Positions 47,446 to 60,974 of a stretch of DNA of 64,000 bases are shown here, one piece after another. Below the pieces are notes generated by a model that saw only the letters and a list, made by a program, of their open reading frames with translations, was not told the DNA's origin and made no database searches. Numbering within the stretch: position 1 is the first letter of the stretch; every line of letters starts with the position of its first letter. The translations under genes and the position numbers were made by a program. This stretch comes from Poecilobothrus nobilitatus (taxonomy: Eukaryota > Arthropoda > Insecta > Diptera > Dolichopodidae): positions 239,655,825-239,719,824 of the forward strand of contig OX352774.1 of the NCBI GenBank assembly GCA_947095535.1, in the 5' to 3' direction.

Positions 47446-50400
47446 AAGTACATTTTTCAAAAAAAAAAAAATTTTTTTTTTAAAATGTGCTTAAAAAATG
47501 AATTTAAAAATCTGGGAATGCTGAAAACTTTTTAGCAAATTTAAAAACAAAAAAAAAATACTGGTTCTATCAACATTTTCTTTATTTAAGGCAATATTAC
47601 GATATTTTATACGATGTTATTATTATTAGACATTTTAAGAAAATTGAAAAAATATTTTTTTGATTAACCTTCATAATATTATTATCCTTGGTAGAATTTT
47701 TAACCAATTTTTACTGTTATTCTGAATTTTTTGTTTTTTTTTTTTTGAAATTTTCATGTCCATTTATCGGAAATTGCTATTTTCTATTTCTATTATATGT
47801 AAAATTTTGATTTGGTGACATGGAAGCTTCATGAGTACAATAATAATATGTTTTCAGGAGCTTCGATAGCATCAAATCAAACAAATGCTTCATAAATACA
47901 ACAATAATTGTTTTATGTACATAAGTGGGAGAATAGTATATTATGGATATTAATATAAGATACCCAATACGTAAATTTTTTTCGAGTTGCAATTTTACAT
48001 AAATTCCATTTAATTTTGTTACCTTTTTTATTATAGGCTAAAAATTTATTCAGAGACTTTTATTGTATTACGTTGTTTTTTGAAGATTAATATGAGGGTT
48101 AACATCAATTATCAATTAGTATACTAAAATATTTAAAAAAAAAAGGTGAACTACACTTTGTTTCTGAACAGTTTTATGCTTTATTTGCAAAATATTTTTA
48201 TTTCATTTTTAGACATGAAAATAAAGTTTTATTTTTTAACATTTATTTTATGGAATTTAACTTAAAAAACAATAATAGAACTAACCCATAAACCCAACTA
48301 CAAAATATCCTTAATAATACCACTGATAATGATTTTCTTACCATAAATATTCTTTAGAATTTTTTTTCTTTTTCAAATTTATTTCCAAATTTTATTCCTC
48401 ATACTTTACTAATAATTTTTAAAACAAAATAAAAGAAAATCTCATTATAAGAAGAAAGCTAAATAATAATATTTAATCAAAAAAGTCAAAATATAATAAA
48501 TTAAAATTAATTAAAATCAAATATCGCAGCAAATTTCGCAATCGCCAATGACAAAAAAACATAAAAACATAAAAATTGACCTATTTTTAAAATTTTTACT
48601 TTCATTAATTCTTATTGAATTCCTAATTCTTTTGATACCATTTAGATTTTTAATAAGATTTAAAAAAAAAAATCCTTAATGAATTCCAAAAAAATTAAAA
48701 CTGATACAACCTTCCATACAACCATCCCTGTAATATAATTAGCAAAATATTTCTAAAAAAAAAGCAAAAAAAAGACCTTTTGGTCAAATTTAGAGTGTTA
48801 TTTTGAGAATGGGAAAAAACTGGTAGAAAGAATTTGAAAATGGAACCAAACCCTGTTGTTTTTTTTTACAAAAAAAAAAAAAAAAAAATTTAAAAATGTA
48901 GATGATGACTTTTGTTGGGTGAGTTGTTGTTTCATCAAAAAATCAACGAACATTTTTAATTAAAGCATGAACTACCATCGTATTAAACATTACTATATAT
49001 GTATATACATACAAACTTATACGTATACAATTAAAAAACAAAAAAAAAATTCTAAGAATTTTGGGACTTATTGAAAAATGACAAAAATTCAAATTAACTT
49101 TTATATAAAACATCCCACTGTTATGGAGGAAAATTAAACTTTCAATGAAATCGAAGATATAAAAAAAAAAAAACGAAAAGAAAAACCAAAAAGGATAATT
49201 GAAAAATTATTTAGGATTAGAGTTCTTTTTGATCGTTCTTTTTTTTCGTTCCGTTTTAAAGAATAAAATTATTTTACAGTAAAGGACGTGGTAAAAAGAG
49301 CAACGAATCATAGCGTGAAAAATATTTTCGAATTTTTTTTTTTTTTATTATCCAAATTATTTTATCTTAAAAAATTTTTCTAGGATCTGAAAATAAAAAT
49401 AATATTGTACATTATAATATTTTTCTTAGAGGGATCAATTCAGTTTCACTGCCATTCATGCTATCATCATATTAATGTTTTCATAATTTCTAAAATATGT
49501 GCCAGTTACTCTTATATTCAATCTAGTAATTCAATCTAGGTTTAGTGAAATTAATGATTCCAGAAACTGAATTTTAGAAATATAATAACAATTTGAATAA
49601 CGAGACATAAAAAATTTTAAAATTAATTTTAATAATAATTATTAAGAATTTTTTTTACTTTTGTTTTTAATTATAAGGACATATTTTATTTTTCCTCGAC
49701 TGTATCAGTAGGTAACCATGGATTAATTTTTGGATAAAACGAGCTGGTAAAAAACACAAAAAAAAAACATAAAAATTTAATGAGAAGGCTATGATAGATG
49801 ATTAGCATGAATTCATGTAATGAGATTTTGAGCTGTGATTATAAAAATAAAAAATTCGTCCTTTTTTCATTTTTTTTCTATTTTACAACTTCACTAATTT
49901 CTTTGCGAACCTACCTATAATAAATATATAATATAATATACTTAATAATATATATTTAAATATATTATAAGTATATATATTGTGTGTATTAAAGAAATAT
50001 TTGGAATTTAATAAATTTAATTAAAATTACATTGAATTTTGTGACAGATATTTAGAGATTTGTCGTCCTTTTTCTTCTCGGTTTTTTTTTTTTTTTTTAT
50101 TTTAGCTCCTCTTTAATTAAAAACAATAAGAGAAAATATAGAAGCGAGACATGAAAATTTTTCAGAATAATGAAAGAGGAAAAGAAACATTTTTTCTTTC
50201 AATTCCTTAGAAATAAAATTTTCTTTGATTTTTAATTAAATACCAGTTATTTTCAATCAACACGTGTATAACATAGGTACCTAATAACTATATACGTATG
50301 TAATATAGAGTGTTATATATTTTATTTTTGATTTTATTTTAGTTATCTAATCGTAAATTATTTTTATATTACCATAGTGATTACTGACGGAACCATCAAT

Positions 50401-52229
50401 AAAAATGAATGATGAAAATGTTTAAGCTTAATTTTTTGGTAAGAAGGGTAATATCCGAAACAAATTTTTTATTTCAGTTACTTAATTTACTTTTATTTCA
50501 GTTTTAGATTAATATTTTTGTTCAGATGAAAAATTAATTCGAAATTTCATAAAAAATATTTTGAGTTTTGAAACCTAATTAAAAATTAAAAAAATGATGG
50601 TAGCACTATTTCCGGTGGTATTTTTTAATTAAGAGAAGAAAAAAAAGGACATCAAAGATTTTTTTTGTAAGTGTGTTTTTTTATTTAAAAAAAATTTATT
50701 TTAAAAGTTAACCGAAATAATTTTTTTTTTACCTTCAGTAAATATTAATTTAAAATTAATTTAAAATAATATTAATACTGACTTTCCATCTTAAGAAACG
50801 TAGCATACTATAGTTTTTTTATGAGTCATTGATGCAAAAATAATGATTGAAAATTTAATAACAAGTCATATACAAACCAAATTCTAAAGCTATTTTAAAA
50901 CGAAATAACGAGTTTGAAACAGAAAAAAAATAGATTTTAAGTATATGAATATATACTTAAAATTCTATATCTTAAATATTTACAAAATATCTCACAAGTA
51001 TATTTCAGACACAATCTCAAAAAATTAACATTTAAACTTTTTTTTAAATTCAAATTAAAATATTTCTTTTAATTAACCAATTTTTGAATCGAAGTTTAAA
51101 CTTTACTTTAACTAAAATAATAGCTAATCTTTGAAATCTAAACCTTTCATGTCTTTATCAATTCATCGTTATGTGATATTAAAAAATTCAAAATAAGTCA
51201 CATAACGGTATATTTTAATATTTAATTATGATTGATCTATTCTAAAACCAAAAACATATTATAAACCTACCGATTGACTATTTTATATTGAGAAAATATT
51301 CAGCAGAACTTGAGATATAGTTGCAACAATATCTACAACAATATCAATTACATTATCAAAAACATTGAACATTTGATCCACATCATTCAATAACAATACA
51401 ATTAATAGCAGCGACGTTAAATAAATAAAACCAAATTAAATTTTTTGTAAATTGAACAAAATAAATATTGTTTAAAATATAGGTCTCAATTCTTGACTAA
51501 AAATCTAATTTTTCGTTCTTTGAGATGAGATATATAAGATTTGTTGATTTTTAAGTAGAATATGTATATAAATATGTACATTTTCCTTTTACCTACCTAC
51601 TAAATATTATATAATATGTATTTAAATATTATATAATATACTTAAATTATAGTAAATTCACTTTATTAGTAACAATATTTAATTCGGATTATGTTCTTTT
51701 ATTGGAAAAAAATTCTACTAACTATTTCATTTCCTTTTCTATTTAATTTCACAAAAAATATGTAAGATAATTTAGTACCTTTTCAATCAGATTAAGATAT
51801 CAAAAATATTTATAGCGCAGATTATTCCACTGCCTTGAATTAAACTACTTAATCTAACACTTCATATAAAATAAAAATTTTTAAAAATTAAAAGGCTGTT
51901 AGGAGTATTAACAGATCAGTAACTTATCAAAAAAAAAATTGTGTTAGAAATGAAAAATATATCCAAATACCTTTTTAAATAAAAATAAAAGCATAGAATT
52001 AACATAAAATTAAAAAAATTGTATTACAACAAAAAACAAAATTAGAATTTTTAACAACAATATTAGATATTATACTCTATATTAACTGAAATAATATTAA
52101 TAAACGTTGTTTTGTTAAATTAAGTACAAAAATAAACTGAAATACAATAAAAATTAAAGTTAGTTTAAGTACTAAAATTAAATTTAAAGTTTGATTGGAA
52201 AACTGAACATGTATTTCAACTATAGCAAT
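47446..52229. other. Long AT-rich non-coding stretch
   Basis: No gene in 4.8 kb. Visible items are A/T runs, AT-dinucleotide tracts at 49920-49985, and a 22-bp tandem duplication TAAATATTATATAATAT at 51601 and 51623 that is itself palindromic. The segment 51100-51330 has loose resemblance to the CCGTCC family (CACATAACGGTATATTTTAA, CAGCAGAACTTGAGATATAG). The frame at 47777-47992 is unsupported. Confidence 0.5.
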
Positions 52230-52740
52230 CGTTTTAAGGATTTATGAGAGCAAGAGCTTCAAGATTTAGGTAATCTTTTTTTCTTGGTGAAAGTTTTTCA
52301 AAGCCATCAAGAATACCTTCTTGGGTAGTGTCAGATTCAAATAATGACTAAACCCACCCTCCCCTTTTCCACAATATAATAGAATGAAACCCCAACACCG
52401 CTAACGCATTATATTGGCTAAGGAGTAGGGATAGAATAGGATAGGACAAGGATTCAGAAACATTGAATTGCGAATGGGATTGTAAGTCAACAATGAATCC
52501 GTCTATTATTATTATTACCATTTTGTAATCAGTAATTATATCCATCAACAGTTATAACATGCAATATAGTATACAACATCTTCCTGCATGAGGTTATAAT
52601 TGAAGACATTTCAACTATTCAATACAAATAGTGGCACAGTGTAGCAGTTATTATTATTAGTATTAATATTAATTATTCATATAATTATTTACTACAAAGT
52701 CAGAGCCATCATTGGATTAAAATATGCAGTAGTATATAAT
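52230..52740 (+). repeat. Dispersed family V, copy 3, with TTA microsatellite and partial duplication
   Basis: CTTGGGTAGTGTCAGATTCA, AAACCCACCCTCCCC, GAATGAAACCCCAACACCGC, TTGGCTAAGGAGTAGGGATA and GAATAGGATAGGACAAGG align with copies 2 and 4. A distal part with TTATTATTATTAGTATTAA and GAGCCATCATTGGATTAAAA matches 18945-19045. TAGTATACAACATCTTCCTG (52569) and TAGTATATAATTTCTTCCTG (52732) show a partial internal duplication, and an ATT microsatellite continues at 52782-52806. Confidence 0.6.
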
Positions 52741-54789
52741 TTCTTCCTGAACGATTTAACCAAAGGTAGCTCCACTGTAACAATTTTTATTATTATTATT
52801 ATTATTGTTAATTATATGATATATCTACATTATTATTAAGGTATAAAATCACAATTTATTTTTTTCTATGGTTTGATATAGATCTAATAACTTCTTTCGT
52901 CAAAGCAATATCATTGTAGCATAAGTCTAAAAAATAACCAACTTAATTAAACAGGTTCTTCTATTCATTATATTTTTTACATTAATTCAGCGTCCATCAT
53001 TAAAATAAAAAAACAACAATTATTGTTTCCTAGCTTAGAATTGTAAATTTTAGTATTATTTTTAAAATTTTCACTACCTATTAAAAAAAAAAAAAAGAAA
53101 AAATCAATTTCATTATTTTAATTAATTTTAATTTAATTTATTTAGTTCAATCTTTATTAAAGATATAAAAAAACAAAATAGTGTATCTGCTAATTCACTA
53201 AAAAAAATTTCATAAACTGATTTCTAAATAAAAAATCAAATTAAACAAAACAAAAAATAAATTTTATTTTTGAAACAAAAGAAAACATTGTACAAATCAA
53301 CGGTATTTATAAATTCCTTTTAGGTCTATTATATTTTATTTTTGAATTTGAATTTTACCTTAACTTAAATATTTTCTCTACTATTTTTGCATCCCTTATC
53401 AACATTTTTATTTGTTCTGTTTTTTTTTTTTTTTTTTTTTTGCTTTTTTATTAAAATGCATTAAACAATATTAATATTATTTGTTTTGATTCCTTTTCTA
53501 AAACAAAATTTCCATCCATTTTCATCAAATAACGGTATAAAAACAACAAAAAGGTACTAATATTTTAATTTTAATCAATTTCATTCGTATCTTTGAATAC
53601 CAACCAGTATTAAGAATGAATGTACATAATAAACATACATACATATAATTACATACATATCTACGTTATATAAAATAGAATAGAATTTTGTTTTTTTTTT
53701 TTTTTTGTATTTTTTTTATTTGTTTTGTTTTTTTTTTTTTTTTTTCATTTCAACGCCCATCAATAATAAAAAGGATTTTGATGTCATAGTTTATTCTATG
53801 AAATTTTTAATTATTATTTTTCTTTTTGTTATTATTATTTTTATTTTAAGTTATAATAATATTGTATGTATATATATGAATATGTATTTGTATATATATA
53901 TCTATTATTATTTATTATTTTCGCGTTTTAAAATTATTATTTATAATGCTGGCAATATTTTCAAAATGAATTTTCTATGCTCTATCAATTTTTCTACATG
54001 AATGAATCTGTTGTTGAAATATTTAAATAAAATATGAATTGATTGCATCTATTAGTAACTATACGAATAATAATAATAATAATTAATATTAAGAGAATTT
54101 CTAAAATTTTATTTTATGCTAGATATTACATTTTGTTTATCTTTTTGTTTCTTTTTCGTTTTTTTGTTTTGTTTTTGTTTTTTTTTTTGTTTTTTCAATC
54201 AATAAAGATTAGTAATAATTTTTATGAAACATATTTAAAAGAAAATATTGAAAAGAATTTTAATTTTTTTTTTTTTTTTTTTTTTATTTTGGTTATTTGT
54301 TCCAAAACAAGATCAAAAATAACAAAAATATTTTTCCATGAATATTTTAATGAAATTTCATGTTACGACTTAAAAAGTTAAAATAAAAAAGTAATGAACA
54401 AATACCTAATAAAAATTTAAAAGCCAACAGATCTTCTATAATCATTTCAATGGACTTTAAAATTAATATGAATATTATAATAATATTATGTATATTTATT
54501 TTTGTAATGTAATTTTTTAGGTTTAAGTGTAAAGGTATTTTAACATTAAGTTAAATTTAAAAGGTATATTATGGTAATAATATCAGTACAAGAAGATAAT
54601 ATATTGGAATGAAAATGAATTTAATCCTTTAATTTTCGTCATAACAAGGGCAAATGAAAATTATTTTTTACACTACATATAATGGTCAGAATTAAATGAA
54701 AATGTAAAATTAAAAGATTTGAAAAATCAAAAGGGGTTATAAAAAAAATATGTTAAAATTTGTTTTCTTTATATATAAATAATATTTAG
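52741..54789. other. AT-rich DNA with extreme T runs
   Basis: Includes a 22-base T run at 53420-53441 and several more at 53690-53745 and 54265-54285. The plus frames at 53705-54001 and 54043-54381 are Phe/Ile/Tyr readouts of these runs. No gene was recognised. Confidence 0.5.
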
Positions 54790-55052
54790 TACCTATTGAT
54801 TAGTACTGGAAATCATTATGAATTACTAAAAAAAGACTAATGATACTAATCTGGTTACTAAAATACTATTTTTTTACTAAAAGTACTGATAGTTACTGGT
54901 AATACTGGAAAAATACTGGGATGCCTACCAATACCAGTAATTTTATTGGTACCTTTTTTTTTTTGTATTAGTAATATGTGTACTAATACTTTTACTAAAA
55001 CGATTTACCCGTATTAATACTGGTACTAACATTTTACTGGTACTAAAAATTA
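54790..55052 (-). mobile_element. Solo end of a hAT-like element with TACTGG/ACTAAA repeats
   Basis: On the minus strand the sequence starts CAGAGTTGTATAATTTTTAG and continues as many loosely repeated TACCAGTA and TTAGTA steps down to about 54790. CAGAGTTGTA-type ends followed by such subterminal repeats are characteristic of hAT transposons (from memory). No matching second end and no copy of the adjacent 8-mer CTTGCGGC was found, so this looks like one end only or a heavily decayed element. Confidence 0.45.
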
Positions 55053-55293
55053 TACAACTCTGCTTGCGGCCTGCAATTTTAAATAACACTCGCTGCAAAT
55101 TTTCATATGGTTGTATGGTAAAAGTACTATCTATATTTGATTTATTGTACAAACATATTATGCATAATGCAACTTCGTAATTATTGTCCTCAGTAGATGT
55201 AGCCACATTTCCATCATCGCTAATCTCATTTTTATCTTCTTTTTTACTTTCGGGGAAATTTTCAAAAAAGATTTTCGTAAGGTTCCATTTCAT
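55053..55293 (-). pseudogene. Unrecognised minus-strand open frame of mixed composition
   Basis: An open frame from ATG at 55291-55293 reads through about 80 residues of ordinary composition (EISDDGNVATSTEDNNYEV, ALCIICLYNKSNIDSTF, PYENLQRVLFKIAGRK), then runs into the hAT-like end and stops at 54943. The acidic segment and the CIIC pair are visible, but I recognise no family. It could be an exon remnant, part of a transposon gene, or chance. The join with repeat DNA argues against an intact gene. Confidence 0.25.
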
Positions 55294-55849
55294 AACAAAT
55301 GCCGTTTTTTGCGATAAACCAATCTATTTAAAAACGTCGCTTAGTTGTGATTTGTGCGTTTTATATTTTGAATAATACTTTGAATAATAATTTGAATATT
55401 CTTACTTTTATCAAACTCTTCATCTCGAAAAAGATTTTATTGGGTGGCAGTTATAGAATCAGAATTATATGCTTTTTCCAGGGTGTGTATACATAATCCT
55501 TTTAATGTATAACTAACAATTATTAAAATCCATACTATTTTATAATCCCACAAGTACATATTCTAGAAAAAGTGTATAATTTTGTAATCTATTCTAATTA
55601 TTTGTTTCCAGCTTGTTTGTATTCAAATTTCATACAAATTATGGGGACTAATTTCGTTTATTGTTTTGGGGACTATTTTTCATTAAATTTGGTATACAAT
55701 ATAAACAGCAATAATATTATTTAATAATCTTTCCAATCAATAAATTAAAATTAAAAACAGAATTATGTAAAATGTATCAATTCAATACAACAACAAGCCA
55801 ACAAACCTGTTTATATATAGGTCATATTTCTTTTTTTTTTTTTTTTTTT
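55294..55849. other. AT-rich non-coding DNA
   Basis: Nothing was recognised. It ends in a T run at about 55831-55850 that abuts family V copy 4. Confidence 0.5.
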
Positions 55850-56094
55850 TTACGAGGGACGGTTGGAAAACATCAAAAGTCACCCAAAGGAACTGCACGA
55901 GGTTCCTCTGAGTAGTGTTGGACTTTAACCAACCAAAACCACCTCCTTTAAAACCAAACTACAGGATTGGTCCTTTAATACATAATAATATAATGTACAG
56001 CTTGGTTTTGGGCAAAAGGATGGGGGAAGGAATACTTGGGTGTTTGAATATAGGAAAATTGGGATTATGGAGGATGAAGGAAAAAATTTCGATA
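55850..56094 (+). repeat. Dispersed family V, copy 4
   Basis: Begins after a T run with ACGAGGGACGGTTGGAAAAC, then AAAGGAACTGCACGAGG, GTAGTGTTGGACTTTAACC, AACCAAAACCACCTCC, ATGTACAGCTTGGTTTTGGG, GGATGGGGGAAGG and GGAAAATTGGGATTATGG. It is the best-preserved partner of the minus-strand copy at 15895-16117. A plus frame (55915-56154) keeps a MYSLVL peptide that is also readable in copy 1, but frames break in the other copies. Confidence 0.7.
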
Positions 56095-56979
56095 GTTATT
56101 TTGAAGAAAGATGTTAGTGTTCTTCTTGAATTTCGATATATCGTACACAAATGAATTACCAACTCATATAGTCATTTAAAAGTCTCTTCATGTATATAAT
56201 GACGATAATTTGTAACACAAAAAATTTGAAAGTTGCAAAAATGAAATAAGAACCAAAAATATATTATTTGGATTTACTTACGCAAATGAAATACGATCAA
56301 AACAAAAATGAAATAAAATCCAAAAATATTTTGCTGTTTATTTTTTTCGATGTTATTTCGTTTTTTACCTTTGGATGATATTTTGTCTGGCGCTATTGCG
56401 CTCTGTTCTAATGTAAAGTACTCGCTTACACATTTAATTAATATGAATATAAAAATAAAAAAGGATATAGGAACATTTAATTTTGACATGCATTACATTT
56501 AAAAAGAAAAACAATATTTAAAAAGAAAATATTAAAAATTAATTCAATGTAAAATTATAATCAAATAATTTATTCCAAAAATTGTTTAGTTTCAAAACTA
56601 AAAATATTTTAGTTTCAAATATTGTAAAATAAATAATAATATTCTGAAAGTTTATTTAAATTTATGTATTTTATTTTGGGGAAATTTTCTTTTTTGTTTT
56701 TTAAATACTTAATTTTCATAAATATCTTATTGATTTTTCGCTAAAAAAAATTTTTCCATATTATATTCAATGTTTTATTTATAAATGAATATTTTATACA
56801 ATATTCATACAGAGATAAAATTTTAAATATTTGTTGAAAATATACCGTCAAAATATTTTCAATAACTGAGTTTTGAATGAATCGATACAACTCAAAATAA
56901 TTAAAAATTATATCATTGTGTCAATTAATCATAAAATTGATTATATTCAATTTTCACAATATTATTTTTATCTATTCAT

Positions 56980-57010
<31 letters not shown>

Positions 57011-59829
57011 GTACCTCATCACTGGTAGAAAATATGTCAGTGAATAATTTTTATGAATCCTTTCCTGGTTAGATGTTGTGGGATATCTATATGTTTTGAT
57101 ATATATTAATATAATATTATGCATTATGTTTTTTAAACAGACAAATATAATTTTATAATTTTTTTTTTTTTTTTTCAGTTAATTTTAATAAATAATTAGG
57201 TTAGGTATGTCCAGAAGAAATTAAATTTAACGAAGTTTAAAGTTTTATTTATTTAACTTTTTGTTTAAGGGGCACAAAAAGGCGCATATACTTGTATTGT
57301 ATTAAAAATGATATTAAAATGCGATTCAATTAAGGCCAATTCAAATGAACTGAAATAAAGACGAGTACGTCATGTGATATGTTTTTTTCAAATTTATTTT
57401 GATAGGGAAAATTAAGGATATTTTGATGAAATTGCATTATTTTTATTATTAGAATGCAGTTAAAGTTGTTTTAAATTAATATAAACATATTTTAATATAA
57501 TATAAAATAAAATGAAATTTTTCAGGATTTTTGTTCATTCGAATTCATTCGTATACCTTCCGATACGTTTTGAGTTAAACCGAACGTTTTCAGTAGGATC
57601 TTTCTAATGATCTTGATTTAGATCTTTAATTTGAGATAAAGAAGATCTTTGAGAACTGACATAAATTATCTAAAACAAAATGTTTATCCTTTCCTTAACT
57701 TTGTGCTAATTTTTCATAAGTAAAATTATATTTGAAGTTTGTATTATCCGCTTCTTTTATTAATTATTAATCTTAAGAAATCCGTACCTTTAGAAGAAAC
57801 GTCTGCACAATTTTCGCTTACATATAAAATTCTAAAAAACATTACAAATTTTAATGCAAAAGTAACTGCAGTAACTGCAAAAAGACATTTTTTTTATTTT
57901 TTTAAAAATAAGCGGCTTTAAAAATCTTTAATTTTCCACACTGCCTTTGCATAATTTAATTGTATGGCCTTTTTCAAATTTTTAAATTTTCTCTAAAAAA
58001 GATTATAATATAATAACAAAAAATAAAGTTTAAAACAAAAAAATTTATTTTAAAAAACCAAAAATAAAAAAATGTTTTTTTTATCCTCGTTTCATTTTGC
58101 GCTCTTTATAATATATTTGAAAAAAAATATTCATTAATTTTACTTTTATTCTTTAGCCTCCCACAATATACACATACAGACAATAATTAGTGGATATATG
58201 AATGAATGTTTTTACTTTCAGATTTCTATTGTTTCGTTTTATTTTCAATATTTTATTCTATAGAGTTTCATTCTGTTTTCAAACCACGCTCTACCCCTTA
58301 TATTCGCTCTTATATCTTGATCAATGAGATGCCATCAAAAAGGTTAATATGGGTTAATTTGTGGTTTAAAAAAAAAAAATAAAATTCTTTGCGATTCCTT
58401 TTTTTTTTTTGCTTTGTGGTTAAAAAAGATGGTCATCGGTATATTTTTGTTTTTTTTTTTTTATTTTTTTACGTTTTTCTGACCAAATTTTACGTCAAAT
58501 ATAAAAACCCTAATTTATTACCCTACGGTAACCGGATTCATTTATTACAATGACGCCTCTTTGTTCATTCCAAAACTGAAAGAAAAAGCAAAATACAAAA
58601 TATAATTTGAAAAGAGAAAACTTAGTAGGGTGTAAACAGGGATCCTTATTATAATATTATGATATACAAGTCAATGAAAATAAGAAGACTGAGAAATAAG
58701 AGAAGACCAATGAAAAATCAAAATAAGTGTATTAATGCTTTCAAAAACTGATTCTAATAGAAAATTATTTTATAGATGGTGGGTCTGGTCTACTGTAAAT
58801 TGCCGGTAAATTTAATTTTTTTTTTTTTCTATTTTTCTATTTTTAGAAGCCATTTAATAAAATTATGACGATAAAAGTTAATTGGAAGCATTAATTTTTC
58901 TGGAAGATTGTTTTGTCTGGACATTGTATTCTCTGAAAATCTTTTTTTGTTTTTTTTTTATTGGTGTGAAAATTAAGAAATTTTAAGTCTTGCTTCTTTT
59001 CTTATTTTAATTTTTGCCGTTCATTTTTAACAAACAATTTAACCTTTTAAGTTTTATTAATTGTCAGTTTGTATAATTAATTAAAAAATAAATCGTTTAA
59101 GGTGTTTTTTTTTTTTGGAACGCGTAGGAAATTGTAAAAAAATTTCTATTTATAAAATTAAAATAAAAATTTAAATTAGGTATTAAATTTGATTTAATTC
59201 AACCTAATTATATAAAATAACATTTTTGTTTTTTTATAAACGTCAGAACAAGAAAAGAATAAAGAAAATTAACTTTAAAGGACCTTATTTAAAATATTTG
59301 TTTGTTTATATAAGATGTTATTAAGTCCTACCAAATTAAAAAATAAGAGTATGATTGGAATTAAATGAGATGTTCTAAAAAAAAGACATATTAATTTAAA
59401 ATGAAATCGATTTCTGTACATCTTATATGAAATTTTTATGTTCACGAGAAAAAAATATTAGATTGTGAATAAATCATATTATATTACAGTAGACTACAAA
59501 ATTAAGCCAACAATTTTTAACTAAATTTGTTTATTAGAACATTTTTAATTAAAAAATATCTATACAGCCTTATACTAAAATTTTCCTTTTAGGATATAAA
59601 AAAATTAAAAGAAAAAATTTTGTGTTTATTTTGTGGGATTTAATATAACAGCTATTATAAGTCGAATAAAAAAATTCGGAATGTCAAAAATGTTTCGAAA
59701 CTTGACATTTTCTATCTCTTTCTATACTGTATAAATTCTACATACTGTCTTTTTTAATTTTCGCTAGAAAATTCCACATCGATATTTTAATCATGACTAC
59801 ACCTAATAATGTTTCATTGAATAATTCTT
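56095..59829. other. AT-rich non-coding DNA with TTTA microsatellite
   Basis: No gene. A (TTTA)n tract lies at 56977-57010. Five GATCTT-like words cluster at 57595-57655. A slightly mixed patch occurs at 58260-58340 and another at 58520-58565. Frames at 56274-56489 and 57739-57921 have no recognisable domain. Confidence 0.5.
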
Positions 59830-60410
59830 GAAAATAATTCCGCTATGTGTGTCTGTTCGTCCGCCCGTCCGTCCGTTTCACCGATAACACAAAAACTGAT
59901 AAAACTAGAATCATGAAATTCAAGCAAAATATATCTGAAAGTATTTGTAAGTTCTCAATTTTTTCTGGTTGAGATCCGACCACAACTTCGTTTACCTCCC
60001 GAACTTTTTTATATCCAATTTATTCATATAAAAATAAAAATTTTTGTATTGAACCATTGGAACAATAGGTCAAAAAACAATAAAGCTATATAGAGTCATG
60101 AAATTCAAGCAAAATTTATCTGAAACTATTTGCAGGTAGGTAGGTTTTTTGTTGGTTTAGTTCCGATCATAACTTTAGGTACCTCCCGAACAGCGAACTT
60201 TTTCATGTCGAAATTTTTCTTATAATTATAAAAAATCTGAATTGTTTCGTTGGAACCTCGAAACTCGAAAACTAATAAAATTGGAGTTATAAAATTCATG
60301 CAAAATATTTTTGAAGCTATTTGTAGGTTCAAATTTTTTTTTTTTGGTTGTGCTCTCAGAAAACCTCCCGAATTACAAACTTTTTGAATTTCATGCAATT
60401 ATACACCCTT
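59830..60410 (+). repeat. CCGTCC repeat family, copy G, with threefold internal module
   Basis: The head is GTTCGTCCGCCCGTCCGTCC at 59854-59873. The text 'AACTGATAAAACTAGAATCA', 'TGAAATTCAAGCAAAATATA' and 'GTATTTGTAAGTTC', with a following 'GAACTTTTT', recurs three times, starting near 59888, 60072 and 60267, a period of about 185-195 bp. The first unit matches copy B at 10761-10830. The minus-strand frame at 60126-60398 lies across the units and is not a gene. Confidence 0.7.
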
Positions 60411-60974
60411 ACTCGTTTTTTTAAATTTGATTTCATTTAATTTTTTTTTTTTTATACTTTAAATTAATATTAATATGTTTAAATTAAATTTCATTGAAAT
60501 ATGAAATTAATATCTCATTAATTTTTGAAATTTTTTTTTTTTTGTTTTTTTTGAGAATTAATTGTGGTTTAACTTAAGGGTCAACAAACTTTAATTAATT
60601 CTAAAAATTTATCGAACTAAATAATAATAAATGTGTTTATTACAAATATATGAATTAATTTAAAATTTTTAATTATACCAAACAATAAAAATAATTTAAT
60701 TTAATTTAAAATAAATTTTTATTATGATTATTAATAATTTTTTATTTTTTTTTTTTCTATATTTTAAAATAATTTTGATAATTTTATTTTATAACGCAAA
60801 AAAAAAAAAAAACAAAAAATTCAATAACTGAACCATAAGTAATTAATTTAGTTATTATTCTTTAATTGTTGCCGTTATTTTTATTTTTTTTTTATATTTC
60901 TGGATTTACATATAATTAAAATAAAGTCAGTTCTATTTTTTTTGTATTAATATAATAATATTTTAGAATTTCAT
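60411..60974. other. AT-rich non-coding DNA
   Basis: A/T runs only; nothing was recognised. Confidence 0.5.

Noticed and set aside
53705..54381. Two plus-strand frames of 98 and 112 residues with apparent membrane segments
   Set aside because: Low-complexity Phe/Ile/Tyr readings of T-rich and AT-rich DNA with no recognisable domain.
15688..56154. Shared MYSLVL peptide between family V copies at 15.9 kb and 55.9 kb as evidence of a gene family
   Set aside because: Frames are broken in copy 1 beyond a short stretch and absent in copies 2 and 3, so the similarity is explained by DNA homology of a repeat.
56977..57010. TTTA tract considered as a regulatory element or origin
   Set aside because: A simple microsatellite of a type repeated elsewhere in the window; nothing supports a function.
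60126..60398. 90-residue minus-strand frame
   Set aside because: Spans two tandem modules of the CCGTCC repeat; the repeated peptide-like segments come from the DNA repeat.
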